From the NCBI GenBank assembly GCA_019359015.1, contig JAHHID010000065.1:1-46413 (forward strand): a stretch of 46,413 nucleotides of DNA. Direction: 5' to 3'. A model generated the notes under the pieces. The model was not told where the DNA came from and made no database searches. It was given only the letters and a program-made list of their open reading frames with translations. The translations under genes and the position numbers were made by a program. Of the stretch, positions 25,684 to 33,793 are shown one piece after another; the stretch's first letter is position 1, and the number at the start of each line of letters is the position of its first letter. The stretch comes from Spirirestis rafaelensis WJT71-NPBG6 (GTDB taxonomy: Bacteria; Cyanobacteriota; Cyanobacteriia; Cyanobacteriales; Nostocaceae).

Positions 25684-26055
25684 TTACCTTAATGCCACTT
25701 CTACTTGATCAGCTAGTTTCTGAGGATTGAAAGGTTTACTGATTATAGCTTTCACTTTCGTTTTAGCTAAGAATGCTTGGTCAGCAGCGCGCCCCTTTGC
25801 TGTTAGCAAAATCACAGGTATATGCTTAGTTAGTTGATTTGCTTGGAGATTTTCAAAGGTTGCCAAACCGTCCATATCAGGCATCATTACATCTAAAAGA
25901 ATGGCATCGGGCTGAGATAACTGAGCCAACAGCAATCCTTCACTACCTGAAGTGGCAGTTAATACCTTCCAACCCCCCATTATTTCTAGGCAAGTTTGAA
26001 TCAATTTACGGATGTCATCTTCATCATCAATAACTAGGATTTGTTTGGCTATCAT
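25684..26055 (-). CDS. Single-domain response regulator (CheY-like)
   Basis: A 123-residue receiver domain only: acidic pocket ILVIDDEDDIR, phospho-acceptor Asp55 in LLDVMMPDMDG, Thr85 in LLTAKG, and Lys107 in ISKPF. There is no output domain, so it acts through partners, for example relaying phosphate in a phosphorelay. It is divergent from the channel-histidine kinase pair at 26267-29139 with a 211-bp spacer, making the hybrid kinase a plausible partner (inference). Candidate site B lies in this spacer, 189 bp from its start. Confidence 0.9.
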   Translation of the reverse strand: MIAKQILVIDDEDDIRKLIQTCLEIMGGWKVLTATSGSEGLLLAQLSQPDAILLDVMMPDMDGLATFENLQANQLTKHIPVILLTAKGRAADQAFLAKTKVKAIISKPFNPQKLADQVEVALR

Positions 26056-26243
26056 CGTTATTATCTTTCTTATGTTTTTAAATAATTATCGCTGAGGTTG
26101 GGAATTTTTCTGCTAGAATGAGGCATTAAAATTAACGTTTATACGCTACATTTGCTAAAAATATATAGCTCAGTCAGAATGCATTTTTAACTATTTAGAA
26201 TTACCATTCTATTTAGATTCATATTCAAAGGTAGAACTTAAAA

Positions 26244-26266
26244 GTGGAAAACTCGTGTAGAAACCC
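26244..26266 (+). promoter_or_regulatory. 11-bp-spaced GTGGA direct repeat, site B
   Basis: GTGGAAAACTC at 26244 followed at 11 bp by GTGTAGAAACC, ending just before the ATG of the channel gene at 26267. It may act on the divergent CheY gene or on the channel leader. The sequence CTTAAAAGTGGAAA is shared with site A at 6397-6409. Confidence 0.4.
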
Positions 26267-27082
26267 ATGAGAAACCTAAATCCGTCTGACAGACAAGCCT
26301 TAGAACAAGAGCGCATTGAAGTCCTCCAGCAGTTAGAAGATTGGCTGGAAACTCCAATGCTGATACTTGCGTTTGTGTGGTTGGCACTGTTTATTATTGA
26401 GCTAATTTGGGGACTTTCTCAATGGATGGAAATCGCAAGCAATACAATCTGGATTCTTTTTATACTAGATTTTCTAGTTAAATTTGCTGTGGCTCCCCAG
26501 AAGAAAACTTATCTCAAGCAAAATTGGCTAACCGCTATTTCTTTATTGTTACCAGCCTTAAGAACTTTTCGCTTAGTAAGAATAGTGCGATCGCTTCGCA
26601 CAGTTCGAGCCATCCGAGGATTGCGATTGCTACGGGTAATGACCCGTACTAATCGCGGAATGCGGGCATTGAGTAGTAGTTTTACCCGACGTGGTTTTGG
26701 TTATATCATTGTGCTGACAGGAATTATTACACTAGTAGGTGCAGCGGGAATGTATGCCTTTGAAAGCGAAGTTCCTGACGGTTCTGGGTTAAACAATTAC
26801 GGTACAGCCTTATGGTGGACAGCTATGTTAATGACCACAATGGGTTCCGAGTATTGGCCCCAAACTACTGAAGGTCGAGTTTTGTGTTTTATATTAGCAT
26901 TGTACGCTTTTGCTGTCTTTGGCTACGTGACAGCTACTCTTGCCACATTTTTCATAGGTAGGGATGCTGATGATGACTCTGCCGAGTTAGCAGGAGCGAA
27001 ATCAATAACGGAACTACATGATGAAATTAGTGCTTTGCGCGGTGAGATTCAGGAATTGTTGCGCCACAATTCTCAACAGTAA
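26267..27082 (+). CDS. Voltage-gated-like ion channel with an unusual selectivity filter
   Basis: A 271-residue six-helix ion transport protein. S1-S3 lie at about 30-95. S4 (about 99-127, RTFRLVRIVRSLRTVRAIRG) carries a strong regular Arg ladder like voltage sensors. S5 is IIVLTGIITLVGAAGMYAF, the pore helix is ALWWTAMLMTTMGS, and S6 is VLCFILALYAFAVFGYVTAT. The filter position reads TMGSEYWP (191-198) where K+ channels have TVGYG, so K+ selectivity is uncertain. A C-terminal acidic patch and coiled coil (DEISALRGEIQELLRH) could tetramerise. The paralogous remnant at 36170 starts and ends the same way. A histidine kinase follows 35 bp later, likely cotranscribed. Confidence 0.8.
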   Translation: MRNLNPSDRQALEQERIEVLQQLEDWLETPMLILAFVWLALFIIELIWGLSQWMEIASNTIWILFILDFLVKFAVAPQKKTYLKQNWLTAISLLLPALRTFRLVRIVRSLRTVRAIRGLRLLRVMTRTNRGMRALSSSFTRRGFGYIIVLTGIITLVGAAGMYAFESEVPDGSGLNNYGTALWWTAMLMTTMGSEYWPQTTEGRVLCFILALYAFAVFGYVTATLATFFIGRDADDDSAELAGAKSITELHDEISALRGEIQELLRHNSQQ

Positions 27083-27117
27083 AATGCATATTCGAGTGCA
27101 GAGTGAAAGAATAGAAG

Positions 27118-29139
27118 ATGCTCCGATTTAGGCGATCGCAATCAAAAGGCTATGGCATTGCTATCTTAACAGCCTTACTGGCTGTGGTACTAACACTGCT
27201 TCTATGGCAGTTACATAAGCTCAATTCTATTTACCCGCTGTTTTTAGCTGCCGTAATGGTTAGTTCCTGGTATGGTGGGTTAAAACCGGGGCTATTGGCA
27301 ACAGTTTTGTCTGCTATGGGCTGCGCCTACTTTTTTTTGCCCCCAATTTATTCTCTAGCTGTTATTGGGTTCAATGTAGTAGGCTTGGTTCAGTTTGTGT
27401 TAGTGGCATTATTAATTAGTGTACTTAACACAGCGCTACGCAATGCGCGATCGCAAGCTCAAATGAACGCTCTAGCTGCTCAACAAAATTACGATCGCCT
27501 GCGTCAAAGCCAAGATAGTCTGCGTCAAAGCGAAGAACGTTATCGGTTGCTGGTAGAAGGAGTAACTAATTACGCGATTTTCTTGTTAGATCCAAAAGGT
27601 AATTTTACCAGTTGGAACATTGGAGCAGAACGCATTTTAGGCTATCAAGAAGCAGAGATTATTGGTCAGCCTTTTGCGCGAATTTTTTCAGAGTCAGCTA
27701 TTGAGCGCGGACAACCTGAACAAGTATTGAGAAAAGCAGCATCCGAAGGTTTTTCTAAAGAGAATCGCTGGCATATTCGTAAAGATGGTACATTTTTTTG
27801 GGCGCATTGTGTCATCACACCTTTACGAAATGAGGATGGAAATCTGCGCGGCTTCTCTAAAATTATGCAAGATATTACTGAGCGCAAACAAATTGAAGAA
27901 GAAAAAGAACAACTGCTACTGAGAGAACAAGCCGCACGCGCAGAAGCAGAAGCCGCAAACCGTTCTAAAGACGACTTTTTAGCAATAGTTTCTCATGAAT
28001 TACGTACTCCCATGACCTCAATTATCGGTTGGGCTGGGATGTTGCAAACAGGTATGCTAGATGACGCAACAGCATCTCTCGCGCTGGAGACAATTGAGCG
28101 CAATGCTAATTCGCAGATGCAACTAATTGAAGACTTGCTTGATATTTCGCGTATTGTCAGGGGAGACCTTCCGCTTTCTCTTGGCTTCGTTAATTTAGCA
28201 GAAGTGATTGCAGCAGCAATTGAAGTTGTACAATCAATGGCAAATGTAAAAGCTATTCAACTGAATTTTATAGTTGATAGCTCCGTAAAATCAATTTGGG
28301 GTGATTCAGACCGCTTGCAACAAATTGTGTTAAATTTACTTACCAATGCTATCAAATTTACACCCGACGGCGGACGGGTTGAAGTGCGGTTGTCAGTGGT
28401 AAGTGACAGCCAAGAAGAGGAAAGGAATAATTATGCCCAAATTGAAGTGAGCGATACAGGAAAGGGTATCAGTGTTGACTTTTTGCCTTATGTATTTGAG
28501 CGTTTTCGTCAAGCAGACAGTACCCGTACTCGGTCAGATAAAGGATTAGGTTTAGGGTTAGCGATCGCCCGTCATCTGGTAGAGTTACACGGTGGTACAA
28601 TCCAAGCCCAGAGCCAGGGAATAGGACAAGGAGCGACATTTACAGTCAAGCTGCCGTTTAGAACTGTTTCGCTGCCAGAGGATGCTCAAACAACTAATTC
28701 AGAGCAGATAAGTAGTACAGCAATTAAAGAAGATTTAGTACCATTGAAGAATCCTCCAACCCTTGACAATTTGCGAGTGCTGGTTGTGGATGATGAAGCA
28801 GACACGCGCCAATGGATTGTTACCGTGTTGTCCCAGTGTGGAGCAAAAGTTACCGCTGTTAGCTCTACTTCTGAAGCACTTGAAGCATTAGAAACATTAC
28901 AGCCAGATGTGTTGATAAGCGACATTGGGATGCCAGGTGAGGATGGCTACGCGCTTATACGTAAAATCAGGGAACTTGAACCAAAGCTAGGTGGACGTAT
29001 TCCTGCTGTTGCCCTGACAGCATATGCCAGCGTAGAAGATTACAGAGAGGCAATAGATGCAGGTTTTCAGCTACATGTAGCTAAACCAGTTAGAGCTGCC
29101 GAGTTGGTTGCAATTGTTGCTAGCTTGGGTCAAATCTAA
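27118..29139 (+). CDS. Hybrid sensor histidine kinase / response regulator
   Basis: A 673-residue membrane-bound hybrid kinase. The N-terminal DUF4118-like membrane module has about four helices (15-110: TALLAVVLTLLLWQLHKLNS, AAVMVSSWYGGLKPGLLATV). A PAS domain with PAC follows (about 140-257, YAIFLLDPKGNFTSWNIGAE), then HisKA with phospho-acceptor His293 in IVSHELRTPM, HATPase_c (N box LLTNAIKF, G boxes DTGKGI and KGLGLGLAIA), and a C-terminal receiver with Asp602 in ISDIGMPGEDGY. It likely senses a membrane or redox signal and passes phosphate to its receiver and onward. It is 35 bp after the ion channel and opposite the CheY-like gene, suggesting one signalling unit. Confidence 0.9.
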   Translation: MLRFRRSQSKGYGIAILTALLAVVLTLLLWQLHKLNSIYPLFLAAVMVSSWYGGLKPGLLATVLSAMGCAYFFLPPIYSLAVIGFNVVGLVQFVLVALLISVLNTALRNARSQAQMNALAAQQNYDRLRQSQDSLRQSEERYRLLVEGVTNYAIFLLDPKGNFTSWNIGAERILGYQEAEIIGQPFARIFSESAIERGQPEQVLRKAASEGFSKENRWHIRKDGTFFWAHCVITPLRNEDGNLRGFSKIMQDITERKQIEEEKEQLLLREQAARAEAEAANRSKDDFLAIVSHELRTPMTSIIGWAGMLQTGMLDDATASLALETIERNANSQMQLIEDLLDISRIVRGDLPLSLGFVNLAEVIAAAIEVVQSMANVKAIQLNFIVDSSVKSIWGDSDRLQQIVLNLLTNAIKFTPDGGRVEVRLSVVSDSQEEERNNYAQIEVSDTGKGISVDFLPYVFERFRQADSTRTRSDKGLGLGLAIARHLVELHGGTIQAQSQGIGQGATFTVKLPFRTVSLPEDAQTTNSEQISSTAIKEDLVPLKNPPTLDNLRVLVVDDEADTRQWIVTVLSQCGAKVTAVSSTSEALEALETLQPDVLISDIGMPGEDGYALIRKIRELEPKLGGRIPAVALTAYASVEDYREAIDAGFQLHVAKPVRAAELVAIVASLGQI

Positions 29140-29356
29140 GGTATCACATTTGGAACAGTGTGCTGTTTAATTAGTTTTCAAGTTGTGGAATCTCCGCACA
29201 GCAGATTATCGACACCTTTATCTCCCACTTTTAAAACATCCTCTGAGCAGAGAACCCACTTCCAAGCATCATTATTATGGAGAAAATGAGCAACCCAAAA
29301 AGGCGCTTTGACCAAATTTTCTTCATTTTTAAACCTCCAAAATCATTTTGAAAAAG

Positions 29357-29392
29357 GCGTTCTTAAGCAAGCATCGGCGCGCTTAAGAACGC
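29357..29392 (-). terminator. Strong hairpin terminator after the SLH/fasciclin gene
   Basis: GCGTTCTTAAGC (29357-29368) and GCTTAAGAACGC (29381-29392) pair perfectly over 12 bp with a 12-nt loop. On the minus strand the stem is followed by CTTTTTC. It starts 3 bp after the stop of the broken gene, whose decayed end thus keeps its terminator. Confidence 0.8.
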
Positions 29393-29394
29393 TG

Positions 29395-29816
29395 TTAATT
29401 TCGTAACTGATTCAGGTTGATGTTAGGTGGTATCAACACTTCATTAACCGCATGGATAACACCGTTGCTTGCCTGGATGTTTGGCTGGGTCACACTCGCA
29501 TCGTTCACCGCGATTTGATTGGTAGCAGAGTCGCAAATTCAGCGCGTTCTACAGGCTGCTCTGGTCTGAAGGTTCCATTAGGAAAGCCTGTAATTATTTT
29601 TCTTTCTGCTAGGGCTTGAATAAATGGTCGAGCCCAGAAATCAGGTGCAACATCAGAAAAGTTGACTGCTGCACCCGCACTAGGAGATGGACTGGGAGAT
29701 GGAGAAGTCGTCTGAGCAATGGCGGGAGCAGTAATCACTATGGGACCCACTGCACCAACTGTCATTGCAATAGATAGCAAGGTGCTACCTGATGACCAAC
29801 GTAAGAAACTATTCAT
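29395..29816 (-). pseudogene. SLH-fasciclin surface protein, internally deleted
   Basis: The N-terminal part (29816-29539) has a signal peptide (about 35 residues ending PAIAQ), a Ser-Pro repeat linker and one SLH module (FSDVAPDFWARPFIQALAER, KIITGFPNGTFRPEQPVE). After RAEFATLL the frame jumps: in another frame the sequence continues DSATNQIAVNDASVTQPNIQ and GVIHAVNEVLIPPNINL to a TAA at 29395, which is the C-terminal end of a fasciclin (FAS1) domain. The other SLH modules and most of the fasciclin domain are gone, through one deletion that also shifted the frame. The intact protein would have been a cell-surface adhesion protein. Confidence 0.8.
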
Positions 29817-30487
29817 AGTTGAAAATATCCTCCAAATGTGGGGCTAGCTCTTAAGCATTACCCCAAGTAAAACTGTTGTGTTAGGGTGTAGGAAAAGTAA
29901 AAAGTAAAATTATATCTTTTGGCTTTTAAGTTTTTTCACTACACCCCGTCTCCAGAGGGGACTGGATAGGTATATAAATCTTGGCTGTGCGTCACAGGAT
30001 TTTATTTTAATGTAAAAAAATGTAGCAATTCAGCAAAGCTGCATAACCTCTAGTTCTTCCCAACCTTACGATAATAAATAGGCATTGCACAATCGCTAAA
30101 TCCTTTCGTGATTGAATGCTATATATTTTTTTCTAAATCATTTCAAATGTGCAACGCCCAACAATTAGTGAAAGAGGAAGTTGAAGTTAAGTTGAGAAAC
30201 GCCTGTTTAGTAACTTAGCTGCTTCTAGTTTGAAGATATCTCTCAAAAGTGGAAAACTTGTGGAGGGTTGAGCAGTGTTGCCAAAATTGCTAATAACAAG
30301 TTCACGCACTGCTACCGATAACCATCCGTGAGAGGTTAAGCTAATTGCACTTTTGTCAAGATGGTGCAGGAAAAGGGGATAAATCAAGCTTGGAGACTGG
30401 CTTTCGCAGGGTTTTGACTACTCCTAAATCTTGATTCTATGAATGCAGCAAAGTACTTAATGGGGTCATCCGCGTTACCAACGCGAG
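29817..30487. other. Long intergenic region with decayed sequence
   Basis: No convincing gene. It contains a hairpin-like CCCCGTCTCCAGAGGGG near 29944 and the GTGGA direct repeat (site C, 30249). A 66-codon minus frame at 30187-30387 has no recognisable domain and is probably chance. The right end runs into a transposase remnant that lies between site C and the OmpR-type regulator. Confidence 0.4.
30249..30270 (+). promoter_or_regulatory. 11-bp-spaced GTGGA direct repeat, site C
   Basis: GTGGAAAACTT at 30249 then GTGGAGGGTTG at 30260. Both half-sites are perfect. It is 433 bp from the SLH/fasciclin start (minus) and 524 bp from the regulator at 30773 (plus). Confidence 0.4.
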
Positions 30488-30725
30488 TTACACAACACCA
30501 TAATAAATCTTCTCTTGCTAACAGCCGAGTTAACTTTTGTACCCCAGGAACTTGTCTCCATAATAGAGTTAAAACTGCTGCCACCATTAACGATGAGTTG
30601 AGAATCCTATCCCGTAACCCTAACTGCTTATAGTATTTTTGTTGGTTAGCGATCGCCGGAGTTAATAAAGCTTCTAATTGATTGGCGATTGCCTCATTAT
30701 CTAAGGTAGGTGTATTATGCCGTTG
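30488..30725 (-). pseudogene. IS4-type transposase, N-terminal remnant
   Basis: On the minus strand the frame reads PTLDNEAIANQLEALLTPAI, YYKQLGLRDRILN and SSLMVAAVLTLLWRQVPGVQ followed by KLTRLLAREDLLWC, which is the N-terminal region of a cyanobacterial IS4-type transposase as I remember the family. After about position 30500 the similarity is lost (CVTRVGNADDPIKYF). The catalytic domain is absent. The remnant lies directly upstream of the OmpR-type regulator and may have separated that gene from its original promoter. Confidence 0.6.
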
Positions 30726-30772
30726 TACGTGGTCAGCATTTCGTTTTGTTCCTTTATAAGCAAATATTTCCC

Positions 30773-32605
30773 ATGAGAATCCTCATCGTTGAAGATGATA
30801 GTTCGCTTGCTGAAGCTATTGCGGCAGTTCTCACTAAACATAATTATGTAGTTGATATTGCTGCCGATGGTGAAGCTGGTTTGGAGTTGGTGGGTGTTGC
30901 CAGCTATGACTTAATATTGCTAGATATCGTGCTACCCAAACTTGATGGTATTAGCCTTTGTCAGCAATTACGTAAAGAAGGCTATAAAATGCTGATTCTC
31001 CTTTTAACAGCAAAAAACACCAAAACTGATAAAATTATGGGTTTAGATGCTGGAGCAGATGATTATGTAGTTAAACCCTTCGATTTTCAGGAATTAACAG
31101 CTCGTATTCGCGCTTTACTACGTCGGGGAAGTACTTCTTTACCTCCAATTTTAGAATGGGGAAATTTGCACCTTGATCCTAGTAGTTGTGATGTGACTTA
31201 TGCTGATATTGCACTACATTTAACAGCAAAAGAATTTAGTATTTTAGAACTTTTTTTACGCAACAATCAGCGCACCTTTAGCCGCAGTGCAATTATAGAT
31301 CAACTTTGGGGTGCTGAAGAAGACCCACCTGAAGAAAACACGATTAAATCTCATATTAAAAGTTTACGACAAAAACTAAAAGCAGCAGGTGCTAGTTACG
31401 ATTTTATAGAAACTGTTTACGGAATGGGTTATCGCTTGAAGGCTTTATCCCATGAAGAAAATTGCCAAACAACTGAGTTAGAAACAAATTCACAACAGCA
31501 AATATTTTTAGCAACTGTTGAAAAAGCGCGTCAAGATTTTCAAGCTAAGGTAGACTCCCGCATTGCAGTATTGGAGCAGGCAAATAATGCTTTAAAAAAA
31601 GGTAGGCTTGATGCTCAAATACGGCAAAAAGCAGAACAAGAAGCTCACAAGTTAGTCGGTTCCTCGGGTAGTTTTGGTTTTACAAAAGGTTCACGAGTGG
31701 CTGAGGAAATAGAAAATTTATTTCAAGGTAAAACACCGATAGAACAACGTCAGTCTTTGCACTTAGAGAAACTTTTGGTACAGCTGCGACGAGAATTAGT
31801 AGGCAGCGAACAATGCCAAAATTTGCTGCTGGTTAGCAATGACAAGCAAATAGTTGAGCAGTTGGTTCAAGAAGCTGCTAGTCAGGAAATACATGTTGAG
31901 ATTGCGACTAATTCTGCTGCTAGAAGTGTAATTACATCTTCAAGTCCCAATGTGGTGCTAATTGACCTTGATACTGTAGAAGACAGCTTGAAGTTAGTCA
32001 AACAATTGTGCAAGCGTGACAAGTCAGCGCTGACGCGATACTCCGTAGGAGTCGCTACGGAAACGCCTGAAATACCAGTATTAGTTTTGACAGATAAAGA
32101 TAATTTTAGCGATCGCATAGAGGTTGCGCGATCTGGTGTATGTGAGTTTTTGCAAAAATCTTTACCTCCAAGCCAAATATTAGAGCAAGTCACCCAAGTG
32201 CTGCAACAAACTCGTATTACTGAAGCGAGAGTGATGATTGTAGACGACGATCCACAGGTGTTAGATGCCATACAACAATCTCTAGAACCTTTGGGATTTA
32301 GGTTGACAACTCTTGAAGATCCACGACGCTTCTGGGATATTCTGACAGAATTCTCCCCAGATTTGTTAATTCTAGATGCAGAAATGCCGTACATTAATGG
32401 AATTGAACTTTGTCAAGTAGTACGTAACGACCTCTACTGGAAATTTCTGCCAGTGCTGTTTCTTGTTGATAATTTAGAAGCGGATATTGTTGAGCGGATA
32501 TTTACAGTTGGTGCTGATGATTGTGTAAGCAAACCTATCGTGGTTTCAAAACTAATTACTCGGATTTTAAATCGTCTTGAGCGAACCCAAATCATTAGAA
32601 AATAG
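30773..32605 (+). CDS. Multi-receiver OmpR-type response regulator with Hpt domain
   Basis: 610 residues from the ATG at 30773 (MRILIVEDD). A longer frame from 30710 overlaps the transposase remnant and is not convincing. Order: receiver 1 (Asp51 in LLDIVLPKLDG), OmpR/PhoB winged helix (about 125-225, ENTIKSHIKSLRQKLKAAGA), Hpt (His in EAHKLVGSSGSFGF, about 280-310), a degenerate receiver (SNDKQIVEQL, VVLIDLDTVED, lacking the normal acidic pair), and a third receiver (MIVDDDPQVLDA, LILDAEMPYINGIE). It is a DNA-binding hub able to receive and relay phosphate. A 39-bp palindromic insertion sits in frame in receiver 2. It is a good candidate to bind the 11-bp-spaced direct repeats, because OmpR-type regulators bind such sites (inference). 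Confidence 0.9.
   Translation: MRILIVEDDSSLAEAIAAVLTKHNYVVDIAADGEAGLELVGVASYDLILLDIVLPKLDGISLCQQLRKEGYKMLILLLTAKNTKTDKIMGLDAGADDYVVKPFDFQELTARIRALLRRGSTSLPPILEWGNLHLDPSSCDVTYADIALHLTAKEFSILELFLRNNQRTFSRSAIIDQLWGAEEDPPEENTIKSHIKSLRQKLKAAGASYDFIETVYGMGYRLKALSHEENCQTTELETNSQQQIFLATVEKARQDFQAKVDSRIAVLEQANNALKKGRLDAQIRQKAEQEAHKLVGSSGSFGFTKGSRVAEEIENLFQGKTPIEQRQSLHLEKLLVQLRRELVGSEQCQNLLLVSNDKQIVEQLVQEAASQEIHVEIATNSAARSVITSSSPNVVLIDLDTVEDSLKLVKQLCKRDKSALTRYSVGVATETPEIPVLVLTDKDNFSDRIEVARSGVCEFLQKSLPPSQILEQVTQVLQQTRITEARVMIVDDDPQVLDAIQQSLEPLGFRLTTLEDPRRFWDILTEFSPDLLILDAEMPYINGIELCQVVRNDLYWKFLPVLFLVDNLEADIVERIFTVGADDCVSKPIVVSKLITRILNRLERTQIIRK
32026..32064. repeat. 39-bp palindromic repeat inserted in frame in a regulator gene
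   Basis: It adds 13 residues (SALTRYSVGVATE) between KQLCKRDK and TPEIPVLVLT. The DNA contains TCCGTAG (32042-32048) and CTACGGA (32055-32061) around a 6-nt loop, the short GC-rich palindrome type scattered in cyanobacterial genomes. 39 is a multiple of three, so the frame is kept. Confidence 0.65.
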
Positions 32606-32641
32606 AAATTCCTGGAACTTGCAGTTATATAACTTTTTATC

Positions 32642-33015
32642 TTAAAAATGGAAGCCCAACAAATTCCAGTAAGCTAGGAAGGGAATAAAAACTAGTGCGG
32701 CTAGAGTAATTAAAGAATAGTGCGATCGTCTGATAAAAGACCAGCTTTTATCTATCCAAGCCAACCCAGCAAACAAGGTTAATACAAGTGTCAGGACGGT
32801 AGTTATTAATGGCAGACAAACTAATGCCACCACGACACCAGGTACACCATTCGTGCATCAGCCGCACGGTATCTGCTTTTAAAATGCGCGAGTTTTCGTA
32901 GCTACCATACTGTAAATGGGCAATCATAAAATTAGCCATATCTGTAGCTGTCGCACTCATTGATGCAGCCGGAGCAATATTTAAATATCGCCATAAAAGG
33001 AAATAATAGATAATT
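32642..33015 (-). pseudogene. Serine hydrolase (beta-lactamase family), internally deleted
   Basis: Pieces in different frames fit one protein. WRYLNIAPAAS (about 33005-32965) is followed by MSATATDMANFMIAHLQ and SYENSRILKADTVRLMHE, the conserved region of class-C-like serine hydrolases. After a junction near 32850 the frame shifts to NGVPGVVVALVCLPLIT and LTLVLTLFAGLAWIDKSWSF and YWNLLGFHF, the C-terminal membrane helices found in cyanobacterial members. The N-terminal domain with the Ser-x-x-Lys nucleophile and about 200 central residues are missing. Nonfunctional. Confidence 0.75.
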
Positions 33016-33193
33016 ATTTGGTTTATTTAAAAAGAATTTTCCTCCTAAGCTGCTTTTTTTAATACTGAAATTAGATAAGCTTAATCCAGCGCCTTTTTGT
33101 TGCTTATATATCTTATTCTTTGTCATAATATTTCCTCAATATTTCCAAAAGCGCTTTGAGTCTTTTTTAACTTATGGATTTTTATCCTATGTT

Positions 33194-33793
33194 TTAACTG
33201 TATGATTCGCTTTGGGAATTTTCAGTTTTTGCATTACGACTTGTCCAATGTCGCAACGCCCAAAGGCTAATTAAAGCTGCTAATCCAGCCCCAAGAGAAT
33301 CCATAACTAAATCAATGATAGTGTCATCTAAACTTTCAATTACTTCAGTGTTGAGAATTTTACCAGCAGACCATTCTGTAACTTCCCACAAAGCACCAAT
33401 AGCAATTCCAAAACTGGTAATTGTCACCAGATACAAAAGTGTATGATTCCGAAATACATTTAGCATTGAACTATAGACTAAAAAACTGAGTGCGAGGGTA
33501 ATTGCAAAAGTCGTATAAGCATGAACAATTTCGTCATAGGGTCCTGGCATCCCAAATAAACCCCATACCCAACCAGTAGCATTTAGCAATGCAGCCAAGA
33601 CAAAGAAAAAATCAAATAAGGTAGGTAACTTATCATCACGAACGACAAATATAAAAGATGCTATTAAGAACAATACCAAAGCCAAAGCATTTGACCAATT
33701 ACCTTGCATTGCTGCAAATATGACAAAAATTGCTAGTAGAGCTTGTCCTACCCAAGCTATGATTCGATAACCTTGCCAATTTATACTTTTCAT
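33194..33793 (-). CDS. DUF2238 (YjdF-like) membrane protein
   Basis: A 199-residue membrane protein with about six helices. Family hallmarks are MPGPYDEIVHAYTTFAITLA, GIAIGALWEVTEWSAGKIL and DDTIIDLVMDSLGAGLAALI, where the spaced acidic residues in membrane segments are characteristic. The function is unknown. It overlaps the DUF2254 gene by 4 bp (ATGA), so the two are translationally coupled and form one operon with the MscS gene. The last residues (SRNAKTENSQSESYS) are a polar tail. Confidence 0.8.
   Translation of the reverse strand: MKSINWQGYRIIAWVGQALLAIFVIFAAMQGNWSNALALVLFLIASFIFVVRDDKLPTLFDFFFVLAALLNATGWVWGLFGMPGPYDEIVHAYTTFAITLALSFLVYSSMLNVFRNHTLLYLVTITSFGIAIGALWEVTEWSAGKILNTEVIESLDDTIIDLVMDSLGAGLAALISLWALRHWTSRNAKTENSQSESYS

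Noticed and set aside
29140-29340. Minus-strand frame reading APFWVAHFLHNNDAWKWVL after the histidine kinase
   Set aside because: Protein-like composition, but no proper start in frame. The ATG next to a GGAGG opens a different frame of only about 31 codons. Not enough to call.
30187-30387. 66-codon minus-strand ORF (MIYPLFLHHLDKSAI...)
   Set aside because: No domain, no ribosome-binding site, it overlaps the site C repeat and lies in decayed DNA. Probably chance.
31882-32394. 170-codon minus ORF opposite the OmpR-type regulator
   Set aside because: Antisense to well-conserved receiver domains. No start signal or domain.
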